From the NCBI GenBank assembly GCA_905221615.1, contig CAJNDT010005445.1:1331813-1395812 (forward strand): 64,000 bases of DNA. The letters run 5' to 3'. Positions 1 to 9,715 of this stretch are shown here, one piece after another. Numbering within the stretch: the first letter of the stretch is position 1; each line of letters starts with the position of its first letter. The translations under genes and the position numbers were made by a program. This stretch comes from Symbiodinium sp. CCMP2592 (Eukaryota > Sar > Dinophyceae > Suessiales > Symbiodiniaceae). The notes below the pieces were generated by a model. The model worked only from the letters and a program-made list of their open reading frames with translations, did no database searches and was not told the origin of the DNA.

Positions 1-106
1 GGGTAGAGCCCGGGTTCGTTTGCGCCGTCGAGGGTCCAGTCGGCGTCCGCGAACTTGACGTACCTTGTTGGTGGTTCCCCCGGAGGTGAAGGCGGGAAGG
101 GGTACG
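1..106 (-). CDS. Helitron helicase, C-terminal exon (runs off window)
   Basis: Reading the minus strand from about base 106 gives a Pro-rich stretch, then YVKFADADWTLDG and NEPGLYP, before the window ends. This fits the segment that follows the last helicase motif in Helitron proteins. The frame differs from the exon at 205-759, and the bases between them (about 107-204) contain stops in the relevant frames and end in ACAG, so they are best read as an intron. The exact junction is inferred. Confidence 0.5.
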
Positions 107-204
107 CTGTTTGCTTGCTTGGTTTTTGTGTGTCTGTGGCTTCGCTCATATACTACGTGTGCGGTTCACGCGTCCGGTGCTGCTGGGGCACACTATGCTA
201 GGCT

Positions 205-759
205 GCTGGTCGTTCTCGTGCCACAGCCAGGAGTGGACGTGGCCCAGGCGGCCCTTCAGCAGGAGCTTCTTATTGGAGCGGTCCACGTGGTGGGTGAGCG
301 CAACGGGCATGCCGATGGCCAGGGGAAGCATGCCGCAGAGCCCCTCCGTGTCCATATCGTGGTACTGCAGCCAGCGGACCTTGACCTCCTTGCCGCACGC
401 CTGGGTCTGGAGCGCCTCCACGCCGGCCTTGTCCTTGGCCACGGACCAGGCCAGGGGGGTGCCCGCGTCCCGGGCGTAGGCCTTCGCGCGGTCCTTGTTG
501 ATCTGGTACTTGGCGTCGTTGTTCGCCACGACCACAGTGGCATCCACGAACTTCTCGTCCCGGAGCCGCGCATCTCCAGGTCCGTCCACCACTCGTTTTC
601 TGGAGCGCCGCTCCTCTGGCGAGAGGGTGCAGCCTTCTACTGGAAGGCCGTGCAGGTACCTCCAGTTATCTTCGGAAAGCCCTGTTTCTCGGAGCTCGTC
701 CACGACCTGCGGAGCGGGTGCGAGGCGCGGGTCTCCAGGGTTTTCTTCATTTTCTCTAC
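205..759 (-). CDS. Helitron PIF1-like helicase, exon with motifs V-VI
   Basis: This frame encodes LRETGLSEDNWRYLHGLPVEG near its start, then DATVVVANNDAKYQINKDRA, and finally LPLAIGMPVALTHHVDRSNK followed by LKGRLGHVHSW. The last two blocks match the conserved 'G.P V.LT.N/H.. .. L..G..G.V' end of Pif1/Helitron SF1 helicases. It continues the helicase whose Walker A and B motifs lie in the exon at 849-4518, but in another frame. The break lies in a short stretch (about 760-848) ending CTCAACAG. I trimmed the end where similarity stops, although the frame stays open to base 146. Function: DNA unwinding during rolling-circle transposition. Confidence 0.75.
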
Positions 760-848
760 CTGTTGAGAAAGCGTAGACCCTGTGTGTGCAGGCATCATGT
801 AACTGTGTATGCTGTATATCCGTGCAGACGAAGTGTACGTGGTGTTTC

Positions 849-3800
849 CCTTTCGCGCCTCGTTCCACCAGTCGTCCTTGCACCTCATCCGCTCGTGCAG
901 CTCGGTGACTCCTTGCACGGCGCCTTCCCAGAAGAGGTCCTGGCCGTGGTCCACCAGAGGGTCGCGCTCCCGGACAGCCGTGGCGGTCCTGCCGGGCGCC
1001 TGGAGCTTGGCGGGGAGGTCCGCCAGGAAGCCTCCTTCGGGCGGGGGCAGTTGGCAGAAGTCGCCGCTGAAGATCACGTTGAGCCCGGCGAAGGGTCTGA
1101 CGTTGCCGGCGGCGTCGTGCTTCCATTGGCTGGCGTTGGGCACGGTGCTTCGCGTGCGGGTCTCCACCTGGGCCAGTAGCCGGGCGCTGATGATGCCCAC
1201 CTCGTCGGCGATGAGCCAGCGCCAGCGGGCCATGCGTTGGGCCGTCTGCGGCGCGCAGGCCGCGTCCAGGCAGTCCCTGTCTTTGCTGAGGCCGCAGGCC
1301 TTGTGGAGCGTCTCGCCCTGGATGTCCGCGGCGTTGGTGGCCTGAAAGGCGGTGAATTGGAAGTCGATGCCCTGCACATAGCCCAGGAGCTTTTCGAAGA
1401 GTGTGCGCACGTACTTCAGCACGTGGGTCTTGCCGGTGCCCGGGCGGCCGTGCAGCAGCCAGATCAGCGGTGTTTCGCTGCGTCGGCTGGTGTTCTGTGC
1501 TGGAACCAGGTCGTACTCCACGAGCACGCGTTCCACGACGAGTTTCAGGAACGCGTGCTGCTCCTCGTTCAAGTCGCTCCGCACCTCGTCGCTCTCAAGC
1601 CAGGCCCAAAGCTGGCTGCGGCTTATCTTGGTGACGCGCTTCGCGGTGGCCCCGCGCCGGGTCCCGTCCAGGCCGGGCGCCTCTGCCGGCGTCTCCGCGG
1701 CCCTCTTGTTGCGGGAAGCTTGTGCGGCCGCCAGCATTCGCTTGGCGTCGACGATGCCTTTGCTTGCGGTGGCTTCTCGCAGCCGGCGCTGGGCCATCTC
1801 CTGCGGAACTCGGGAGGCCGTGGTGGAAGCGTGGCCCAGCCAAAAGTTGTGGGAGAGGTTCAGCATGTGCATGGTGAGGTCGTGCTGGGTGCTCGTGGCG
1901 GGCGCTTCCGTTTCATCCGGCGGGTTCTCCTCTTCGGCGCCTGGCTCTTCCTTGCCTGCGCCCCGCACTCGCGTTTTGCTGGCTAGCTGGAGCTCTTCCT
2001 CTTCGAAGTGGTAAACCTCGTCTTTCAAGTCCTCGTTGTCGCTGTTGGCCGCCAGGTCGTGGTCGGGCTGCAGGGTCCGGGGCAGGCAGTACACGAAGGC
2101 GTAGTTCAGGACGTAGCGTTTCAGCTCCTGGGTGGGGAAGCCTTCGGCGTGCTTCCAGGCGCAGTGCAGCGCCTGGCGCCAGGAAGTCATGTCTGGCGTG
2201 CGAAGCTGTCCGATGTACGGGACGGCTTCGGTGGCCTCTTGCGGGTTGCTGGTCCAGGGGCAGAAGAGCACCAGGATCTTCATGATGTGCTCCTCCTCGT
2301 TGCGGCTGCCGAGCGCGCCGTGGAGGACCGGCACGTTCGGCCGCTTGCGCGGAACGATCACCCAGTCGTGGCGATGCTTCTGCACGAGGTCGCCGCTGCC
2401 CAGCGGCATCCAGTGCTCTCCGCCCTGCTCCCGGATCAAGTAGTCGACGCCGCCCTGCAGGGATCGCCGACCGAATTGCTTCTCGAGCTTCTCTTTGCCC
2501 TGGTTCGTTAGGAGAGCGTGATGGGAGATGTCCCTTTGGTCTCTTGCTTCGTTTGCAAGGGCTTTTTCGGCTTTTTCCTGCTCCTTCAGACTCCATGGAT
2601 GCCTGGCTGCCTTCGTGTGGTAGTGCTTCACGAACTCGAAGGCCGAGAGGGGGTGCACTCTGGGGTCCTTGCCGCGATTGCCGTAGAGGGTCCACAGCTG
2701 CGGGCAGGGGACGAGCTTCCCTTCGACCCGCCCAGTGAAGTCGCTTTGGAGCTTTGCACGCTCTGCCGGCAGCGGCCGCCCTTCGGCGGCGGCTTGCAGG
2801 AGCTGGATGCCGAAGTGGAGGGACATTTCGGCGGTTTGCGCGGTCTTGATGGCTTCCGCGGCCGTGGGGTCGCTGTGGCCGGCGTTGTCGATGAGGTTGG
2901 CGCATTCCACGGAGCCGCGGACGACGCCCCGGGCGAAGACGTCCGTCATGAGGCGCTTCGAGGCCCTGGCGCCCACGTAGCCGGCGGAGGTGTTGCCCTG
3001 CAGCTCGGTCTCCAGGTCCTTCTGGCTCTTCCTCCACTCCTGGACCTCGTTCACTGCGATGGGATTCCGCTTGTTCTGGTAGTCGCAAGCGTAGCCCGCC
3101 TGCGCCGCTTGGTTCAATTGCGCCTGCTGGGTCAGCTCGCGCAGGTTGCTTTCGGCGGGGCAGTCCCGCGTGCACCGTCCGGCCGCGGCGTGGAGGTCCT
3201 CGGTGATTGGGAAGCGGTAGGGCACCTGCACGTCGCCGTTGCAGCGGAGGCCGGCCAGCAAGGCGGGGTGGTTTCCGTTGAGGTTCGGGTCGTTGCAGGG
3301 TCCCCACAGGCGACCGAGGGCGCTGCGCTTGCCTTTGACGGGCATCTCCATTTCCTCCGCGAGTCCCTGGCACACCAGCGTAGTCGCGTCGACCAGCTGC
3401 TTCTCGCGAGGGAAGCCTGCCTTGCACTTCTCGGGGTCCTTCTTGTCGCGGCAATGGTCCAGCGGCAGGCGCGGACCGCCCGTCTTCTTGGGCAGGTGCA
3501 CGTGGTGCTGCTTCAGTTGTTGCAGGGCCTCCACGTCTTCGTCGAGGTAGAGCCGTCGCCAAGTCTCGGCCCTCGTGGACGCGTTTGCGCTTTGGTACTT
3601 CGGGCGGCTCAGGGCCAGGAAGGAATCGGGGTAGGCGGGCCACTGCTCTTCCGTCTCCTGGCGCTTCCTCTCCCATGCTTGCGGGTCGCTGTAGACGGTG
3701 CGGCTGACGTGGGCCGTGTAGGTGCAGTACTTTTGGAACAGCTCCCGCTTGCGGTCCGGACCCAGCGCTTGCAGTTCCGAGAGGGGCTTGAACTGGTGGA

Positions 3801-4518
3801 AGCACTGGAGGAAGAGCTGCACAGGGAGCGGCGGTGTTTTTTTTGTTGTTGCATGTCGTGTGCTGGGGCTGTCGAGGGGCCGTCTTCCTGTTTGGTTTGC
3901 GTGATGCTGCAAGCCTGCCTGGAAGTGGACGTGCAGCACTCCGGACTTCTGGCTCTCGATGGACCCGAACACGGCGTCGATGCGGCCGAAGATGCCCCCG
4001 CAGGCCATGGCGTTGCTGCCGAAGGCGTCCGTGCAGGGTTTCTGGGAGTTGCCGCAGTCGGGGCAGTTGGGGCAGTAGCGGACGCCGAAGAGGTGACGCA
4101 GCGCCAGCTGCACGAGGGTGCGGAAGCCGTCCGCGCAGGCCACGGGGTCCTTGGTGAGCAGGGCCCGCCGAGCGTCGTAGGGCGGCAGCTCCGCGGCGAG
4201 TGCTTCTGGGTTCAGGCTGTAAAACTCCACGTCCAGCTCCGGCTTGCTGCGCCCCTGGGCGGCTCTGGTGGTAGCGGGCTCTTGGCCGAGGCTGGGGTCG
4301 GATTGTCGCGCGCGGGCCAGGCGCAGCATCACCGCGTTGTCTCGCTCCGAGGGGGAGAAGGTCACGAAGAGCGGGGTGCCGTGGCAGATCCGATTGGCGT
4401 GGGTTTGGTGGCGCATGGTCTTTCTCACCTCGTGGGTGCCCGGGATGTTCCGGCTGCGGGCTTCCGTGTTGTCCAGGACCTGCTGGCGCCGCTTTGATTT
4501 GAGGTTCTGCGTCCGCAA
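849..4518 (-). CDS. Helitron Rep endonuclease (HUH-Y2) plus PIF1 helicase core
   Basis: The long exon begins near a Helitron_like_N-type stretch (CHGTPLFVTFSPSERDN, about residues 46-62). The HUH motif LHVH is at about residues 195-198. The paired catalytic tyrosines sit in GYACDYQNK (Y476 and Y480, four residues apart as in Helitron Rep). Walker A GRPGTGKTH is at about 1024, Walker B IADEVGIIS at about 1105, and the Pif1 signature FSGDFCQLPPPEGG follows. Cys-rich CPNCPDCGN precedes the HUH motif. The Rep domain nicks and joins DNA, and the helicase unwinds it. The frame stays open to 637, but homology-like sequence ends near 849, where an intron probably starts. An in-frame intron probably lies at 3817-3918. 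The first residues may be preceded by a spliced join to the OTU exon rather than a true start. Confidence 0.88.
3817..3918 (-). other. Probable in-frame 102 nt GC-AG intron inside the HUH motif region
   Basis: On the minus strand the sequence reads TTCCAG|GCAGGC at 3918 and CTGTGCAG|CTCTTC at 3817. Removing the 102 nt keeps the frame and turns a Pro/Thr/Lys-rich, non-conserved insert after LHVHFQ into the continuous LHVHFQLFLQCFHQFKPL, which looks like a normal Rep core. GC donors are a known feature of dinoflagellate introns. The segment has no stop codon, so it could also be a retained, translated insert. Confidence 0.55.
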
Positions 4519-4577
4519 GGCTTCTGGTTGGTTCTTGGAAGCTCACATGCTCTAAGCGCGGTTTCTCACGGTGCGTG

Positions 4578-7406
4578 TCACAGCGATTCCGTTCTACGTG
4601 TGGGGCTGAGGGCCGAGGTCGAGGTTCGCTCATTGCCTTGATATCGTGCGCTTATGCTTCGGCTCCGTGCCTTGAGGGCTGCTTGCGAGAGGTCGGAGGC
4701 AAAGCGCACCTTGCTCAGATCTCCGTTGATGGCCTTCACCTGGTTGTTGACGTCGCGGTACTGTCCCTTGCTCAACAGTTGCTGGATCTGCTTCATGCCT
4801 CCCGTGATCTCCTGGCTGGTGAGCGGCCGGAGCCCGTTGTTCTCGTCGGGGACGCTGTATATGAAGGCGTTCTGCTGCACGTTCACCATGGTCCTGAAGA
4901 GGTAGTTCCAGAGTGTGAAGCCGAAGGTCCAATCTCGTCGGAATTGGGTTTCGGCCCGCCGCTGCATGGCTGCCGCCCAGTCGTGGATCTGCACTTGGGG
5001 AGCTTCCGGGTTTCTGCTTCGGCGGCGCCCCTTTTGCCCCTCGTCGTTGCGGGGCGCCGCCTGGCTGTTCTGGACGTCCGGACAGGCGGTCCCGTGGGCG
5101 AAGCAGAAGCTGAAGGCCGTGGCGAAGTAGAGCGGCTGGAACTGGTCCACGAAGATGTTGCCGGTGCGCACCTCCATGGTCTCGAGGATTTTGTCGTTCT
5201 CCTGCTTGCTGCGGAGCTGATCTTCGAGGTCGTTGAGCGCGGCCATGGCGACGGCGTTTTGGTCTTCCCGGTCTTGGCTGCGGCCTTCCGGCACGACGGC
5301 TCGGGCTCGCTGGTCGGCGAAGATGGCGCCGGCTCGCTGCGCGTCCTGCTCCGGCGCGTCCGTCGGGGCCGCCGCCTTCTGCGGCTGCAGCTTGTGGGCG
5401 GTCTCGTCCTCCTCGCTCATGCCGCAGATGACCTTCAGCACCTCCGGGGGTACGCCGCCCTCCGGCAGCTGCGCCGCTGCCTCGCGCACGGCTGCCTCCC
5501 GCAGGTGTTGGAAGGCGGGATGCCCCAGGCGTTGCATGTCCAGGACGAGGTTCACGACCACCTCTCTCCGCACCGTCGCCTGGTGGAGCAGCGTCTTGAT
5601 TTCGGAGTCGCTGGTCTTGCCCGTCCTGTTGGTTTTGAGGAGGACCCTCACTACGTCGCCGAGCGCCTTGCCCGCGCGTGGGAAGCTGGGCGCGGACGTC
5701 GCCTCTCCGCCGCTGGGTCTTGCTGCTTCTTGCTGCTCCTTGGCGACTTGTGCGTCGTGCGCCTGCAGGTTGCGCAGCAGATCTTCCCACGGCAGGGGGA
5801 AGGTGAGGGCGTTGCCCCGCGCTCCCAGGCGGTGGCTGGGATTCTGGGCTTTCTCGTCCAGGGTGGTTCCTTCGCTGCGGTGCCGTGCCTCCATGGACAT
5901 GCAGATCAGCGTCGTGACGCAGGGGCTCGCGCAGATCATCTCCATGACGGTGACCTTCTGCTCGTGCAGGCGCGCGGGCGAGTAGCCGGTCCACATGTCG
6001 TTGCACAAGCTCAAGGGCGGCAGCTCGCCCTTGCTCAAGTGCTGCGCGCAGTCGCTGCAGAGGGGCACCTCGCAGTGCTCGCACAGGGTGTGCTGGGTCG
6101 GGTGCTGGGAATTGGCCTGGCAGCGGTGGTCCTCCGGACAGCATAGGATGTCGCCGAATCCGGGGATGGTCACGGTCCAGTCGTCGAAGTTGGCTACGTC
6201 CTTGAGATTCACGCCTCCGGCGAGGTCGTCGTAGCGCTCCAGGTACTGGTCGATGCTCAGGATCTTGTGCAGCAATTCCGTGCCCTCGACGTGGCTGTTG
6301 TCGTTGCTGCTGGGGCTGTGGAGGAGCTTGCGCCAGTGGATGCGCCCGGCGGCCTCTGTGTCGGCCACGCGCGGGTGGATGCACGCGCAGCTGAAGCAAA
6401 TGAGCGATTCCACCTTGTCCCTGCTCGTGGCTTCGGCGAAGCTCCTCAGCGCGCTCCTGTCCCGCGAGCTCCCCGCCACGGGCGCGGCTTCTCTGCACCG
6501 CAGCGCCACGGCCTCGTTGTACACGCTGGCCAGTGCATCGGCCGGGACGGGCTTGGGCATGTGCTGCACGACGCTCTGCAGTGCCGGCCCGTGCGCCTGC
6601 TTGACGTGCTGGTGGAGCTGGTGTTCGGTGCCGGTGGCCGACGACCAGCTGCAGCCCTTGAAGGCGCAGAAGACCTGTGGCCAGGCTTCCCCGCTGTCGA
6701 GCTCCTCGGGCTTGGCTTCGGGCGGTATCAGAGGCTGGGTCCGCAGCTGGGCGTTTGCCAGGTGCTGGAGAGCGTCTTCCAAGTTCCGCCTGGGGTGGTT
6801 GCTGTCCGGTGCCACGGGCATGTTGGTTAGCTCCTCCAGCAAGCTGGGCCCTTCCTCTGGTCTGGACGGCGATGCCTCCGGATCCGATGCGGCTTTGCGT
6901 GCCTGTTCCGCTTTGCCGGTTCCGGTTCTGCTGCGCTTGGCTGGGCGGGGTTCCGGGTGGGGTGGTGGTGGCGGTGGCAGTGGTGGTGGTGGTAGCGGCG
7001 GTTGCGTGTGGTCCTGGCTGGGCACCAGCACATCGTAGTGGTCCTGCCCGTTGTACCAGAGATGGATTGCTTGCATGATGTTCTGAAAGGCCTCTGCGCC
7101 CACTTCCGTGTGTGTGCGCTCGCTCGTGCGGATCTCGCCGTCGGACTCCCGCCAGTGCACAAAAGTTCGTTGTTGTTTCATGAGGGTGAAAGCCACGACG
7201 GCCGTGTCGCCGCCCCAGTTGCTCGGGTTGCTTTCGAGGTGTTCGGCTTCCTCCAGCCAGGTTTCCACTTGCTCTTCGTGCTCTTGGGAAAACGCGTTCT
7301 CTTTCAGGTACTGGATGATCAGGGATCGCAGGTGGACCCCGTCCTCGCCGCTTTTCTCCGCGAGCGCGTGGAAGAGGCAGTTGCCGTCGCCCGTCATCTT
7401 CTTCAT
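4578..7406 (-). CDS. Helitron N-terminal part: OTU cysteine protease and DUF6570-like domain
   Basis: Residues 1-130 form an OTU domain. The catalytic Asp/Cys box is GDGNCLFHAL (C10), and the matching His is in QDHYDVLV (H123). A Pro-rich linker follows (about residues 138-150). A Cys/His-rich finger (CPEDHRC...CEHCEVPLCSDC) precedes LPPLSLCNDMWTGYSPARL, which resembles the DUF6570 region often found upstream of Helitron Rep domains. The tail (FRRDWTFGFTLWNYLF and on) probably belongs to the Helitron_like_N region. The frame closes at 4578, about 60 nt before the Rep exon, so splicing around 4520-4640 probably fuses the two into one polyprotein. The OTU could remove ubiquitin or process the polyprotein; that role is inferred. 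Confidence 0.85.
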   Translation of the reverse strand: MKKMTGDGNCLFHALAEKSGEDGVHLRSLIIQYLKENAFSQEHEEQVETWLEEAEHLESNPSNWGGDTAVVAFTLMKQQRTFVHWRESDGEIRTSERTHTEVGAEAFQNIMQAIHLWYNGQDHYDVLVPSQDHTQPPLPPPPLPPPPPPHPEPRPAKRSRTGTGKAEQARKAASDPEASPSRPEEGPSLLEELTNMPVAPDSNHPRRNLEDALQHLANAQLRTQPLIPPEAKPEELDSGEAWPQVFCAFKGCSWSSATGTEHQLHQHVKQAHGPALQSVVQHMPKPVPADALASVYNEAVALRCREAAPVAGSSRDRSALRSFAEATSRDKVESLICFSCACIHPRVADTEAAGRIHWRKLLHSPSSNDNSHVEGTELLHKILSIDQYLERYDDLAGGVNLKDVANFDDWTVTIPGFGDILCCPEDHRCQANSQHPTQHTLCEHCEVPLCSDCAQHLSKGELPPLSLCNDMWTGYSPARLHEQKVTVMEMICASPCVTTLICMSMEARHRSEGTTLDEKAQNPSHRLGARGNALTFPLPWEDLLRNLQAHDAQVAKEQQEAARPSGGEATSAPSFPRAGKALGDVVRVLLKTNRTGKTSDSEIKTLLHQATVRREVVVNLVLDMQRLGHPAFQHLREAAVREAAAQLPEGGVPPEVLKVICGMSEEDETAHKLQPQKAAAPTDAPEQDAQRAGAIFADQRARAVVPEGRSQDREDQNAVAMAALNDLEDQLRSKQENDKILETMEVRTGNIFVDQFQPLYFATAFSFCFAHGTACPDVQNSQAAPRNDEGQKGRRRSRNPEAPQVQIHDWAAAMQRRAETQFRRDWTFGFTLWNYLFRTMVNVQQNAFIYSVPDENNGLRPLTSQEITGGMKQIQQLLSKGQYRDVNNQVKAINGDLSKVRFASDLSQAALKARSRSISARYQGNERTSTSALSPTRRTESL

Positions 7407-7473
7407 GGTCAGCTCGCCCCCAAAGTGCTCCTGCCGGGTGCACTCTCCGTGTGGAGCCGTCGCTTGAACGGAC

Positions 7474-7881
7474 TTAATTAATTAATGGGCCCCCGAACGA
7501 TGCAACCGGCCTCGATGCTGGGGCCGGGCTCCGATTCGTGGTCGGAATCCGGCCCGGCGCCTCCTCGTCGTGCAGCCGGTTCTGCGCGAAGTCGTCCAGC
7601 GGTGCTTCTTGCAAGCGTTGCTGGATCGTTGTTGTCGCTTCCGGTCGCGGCGGCCTTTGTTCTTTCGGCCTGCACAGCAGCACACGGTGCGAGAAAGGGT
7701 GCATGCATGCGGTTTCGAACTCTTCTGTGCGGCGCCTCTGCCCGCTGGAATGCCTGTTCCAGGGCTTCGTCGTCGTCGGCCGTCCATCGTGGCTGGCACT
7801 GCAGCGGCTTCTTTGGGGCCTGCAGGTCATGACGCGCACGGCTGGCAAGTTTCTCTTTCTATGTCTCGTTTCGTCACACAT
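7474..7881 (-). CDS. Possible extra upstream exon or leader of the Helitron
   Basis: This is an open frame of 135 codons directly upstream of the OTU exon on the same strand. Its second half (IQQRLQEAPLDDFAQNRLHD) has balanced, protein-like composition, while the first half is Arg/Ser-rich and looks less convincing. It ends at the AT-rich TTAATTAATTAA site. It could be a 5' exon, or chance openness in GC-rich DNA. I do not recognise a domain. Confidence 0.25.
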   Translation of the reverse strand: MCDETRHRKRNLPAVRVMTCRPQRSRCSASHDGRPTTTKPWNRHSSGQRRRTEEFETACMHPFSHRVLLCRPKEQRPPRPEATTTIQQRLQEAPLDDFAQNRLHDEEAPGRIPTTNRSPAPASRPVASFGGPLIN

Positions 7882-8724
7882 TATTTAAGTCCTTGGTTGA
7901 ATTTTGGCCGTAGCGCCTTCTGTCGTCGGCGTGTTCTTTGCCTTGCGCCGGAGGGCGTGGACGTGCCCCGTCGGGGCGCTGTTGTCGGGAAGGCTTTCCA
8001 CGCCTCGTGCGTTCGTGCCCGTGTCTTCTCTCTGTTTCTATGTGAGGGTGACGGCAAAGGCTGTCAGCGTGCCTCGTCGATCTTGATTGTTCCGGCCTCG
8101 GTCGCGTGGGTTCGGTGCGCAGCTGCGAGATATTCATGCATGTGTCCACGGGCTGTTTGTGCGGAGGCTCTGGGGCAGGCACGGGCGTCAAAAGTGTGAG
8201 GCTGCACCTCCTTGCCAGGTAGTCATTCTTGAACGCTTCGAACTCCCAGCCGATGGCCTCGTGGTTCGGTGCGTGGCTAAGGCCCGAAAGATTTCAGCAG
8301 GGGTGGTTCGTTTGCACGTGTCTGCGTGCGATCTCGCCTGTCCGTCGTCGTCTGTCATGTCGGCCCACCGTCGGCTGCTTTCGGGCTGCATGATGGTTTC
8401 ACCTCCAGGGGCGGAAGGACAGGAGCGAATCGTGTTTTGCCCTCTTCAGTTCCAGTCCCCACGTGCCTGGGGGTTCTCGATTGGATTTGCTGTACAGTAT
8501 AGCTCGTCGGAGCACAAGATTGGCTGCGGCACACTGGTGGAAAGTCTGTCATAGCAGGGGCATGTTTCATGATCTGCTGCTACCGACATTATAATACTGC
8601 CTGAAGCTCCTGTGCTTTTGCTCGGTCTTTCATCCTGGTTGGGGTGAAACTGGCCGAGTGCCAAGACTACACTATGCACACATGGAAGCTTTTCTCAGTT
8701 TCGCCGTCGCACTGACCTGTACAC
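7882..8724. other. Spacer without recognisable gene
   Basis: Short frames exist on both strands, but none shows a domain, a repeat or consistent composition. The 5' terminus of the Helitron may fall here, but I could not identify it. Confidence 0.5.
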
Positions 8725-9387
8725 TCAATGGCTGGGGTTTCCTGCACTGTTAATCATGTCCCACATGTCATGGGAAAGGACCAATGTGACCAGCTGCCCG
8801 TCTGACGCCGTGCACACTGCTTGGTTGCGGCTCTGCAGACGGCCTTGGGCTGCCGCGGCTAGGGCAGCGGATGTAGCAAGCTCTTCCATCTCCGGCAAAG
8901 GGTTTGACATGCCGGTGATTCGCAGCAGCTCGCCGCCGGCCACCGTGGTGAACACCACGTCGACGGCATTTCGTGCGACAGGTGTCAAGCTGCAGGTGAC
9001 AACAAAGGGTGAGGGCACTGCACGGACGTAGACCTTTTCGGCAGGATAACTGTCTTCAGCTTCGAACACAGCAACCTGGGCATCTGCTGGATGCCATCGG
9101 ACGAATCGGCACTGCAGCCTCTCCACGGGATCGGTGGAAAAGAAGAGCAGATGCCATCGAGGAGCTGCTTCAGTGGTAAAGGCCGCGCCGTCCGAGTCAA
9201 TCAATGACCACGAGCCAGGACCGCCTTCCAAACACCGGCTCCACTCCAGACGGCGGCCGTCCATCTTGTGGGTGCTCTGAAGGAAAGGAAATGCAAACTT
9301 TGAAGCTGCAAGATACTGCTGCGGAACACAGGATGCAATGCTCAAGTAGCATTTGCAAGACTGGAAGCTACATGCTTCGACCTCCAC
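8725..9387 (-). CDS. Hypothetical protein exon
   Basis: A 220-codon open frame. From the internal Met at 9264 (MDGRRLEWSRC) to the stop, the composition looks like a real soluble protein: alternating hydrophobic strands (RWHLLFFSTDPVERLQCRFV, VVFTTVAGGELLRITGM) and an Ala-rich helix near the end. The first 40 residues are less convincing and may be non-coding. No domain is recognised. It may be the 3' exon of a host gene whose other exons I could not find, or part of an unknown mobile element. No obvious promoter or splice site fixes the 5' end. Confidence 0.4.
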   Translation of the reverse strand: MEVEACSFQSCKCYLSIASCVPQQYLAASKFAFPFLQSTHKMDGRRLEWSRCLEGGPGSWSLIDSDGAAFTTEAAPRWHLLFFSTDPVERLQCRFVRWHPADAQVAVFEAEDSYPAEKVYVRAVPSPFVVTCSLTPVARNAVDVVFTTVAGGELLRITGMSNPLPEMEELATSAALAAAAQGRLQSRNQAVCTASDGQLVTLVLSHDMWDMINSAGNPSH

Positions 9388-9529
9388 ACCTAGAAATACT
9401 CGTGAACGATGCTCGGGCCGAGCTTGTTTTCACACCTGCGGCTGTTGCCTTCCTTGTGAAACATCCCCAGCTGTATTTCGGCTGAAATACGGTATGTCTC
9501 TACCTGGAACAAAGAGGGAGCTTGCCAAA

Positions 9530-9715
9530 TGGATTTCCTTCATAAAATGGACGGGAATAAAGATTGCCAGGTGGTTCGCGGGCTCCCAAGCCGGTTTCCT
9601 TCATAAACTGGACGGTGGTGAGGATTGTCAAGTGATTCGCAAGCTCTCCAAGCCGATTTCCTTCGTAAAATGGACGAGGATACAGATTGTCAGGTGGTGG
9701 GCGGGCTTTTCAACT
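9530..9715. repeat. Three degenerate tandem copies of a 61-62 bp repeat
   Basis: TTTCCTTCATAAAATGGACG-like segments recur at about 9534, 9595 and 9656, each followed by a GATTGYCAGGTGGTTCGCGG-like block. The following 500 bases (to about 10,220) hold no recognisable gene. Confidence 0.7.

Larger units (their letters stand above)
1..7481 (-). mobile_element. Helitron-like rolling-circle transposon, partial (left edge of window cuts it)
   Basis: The coding parts in order along the minus strand are an OTU domain, a DUF6570-like region, an HUH Rep with paired tyrosines, and a PIF1-type SF1 helicase. This is the order known from Helitron2/Helentron-type elements. The coding frame changes at several points, but each change coincides with a short non-conserved stretch that has plausible splice signals, and no stop codon falls inside a conserved motif, so the element may be functional. 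Its 3' end (CTRR plus hairpin) lies beyond base 1, and I could not fix the 5' TC terminus. GC content is much higher than in the copia element further right, which suggests a different history. The right border is set at the last coding evidence and could lie further out. Confidence 0.85.

Noticed and set aside
2518-4497. 659-codon plus-strand frame antisense to Rep
   Set aside because: It is Leu/Val/Gly-rich antisense of a strongly coding GC-rich exon, with no motif.
1913-4633. 906-codon minus frame overlapping the Helitron Rep
   Set aside because: It is Arg/Pro/Ala-rich, overlaps the frame that holds all Rep and helicase motifs, and is a GC-rich shadow.
4630-7443. 937-codon minus frame overlapping the OTU exon
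   Set aside because: It has the same extreme Arg/Gly/Pro composition as other GC-driven shadows. The OTU and DUF6570 motifs are in the other frame.
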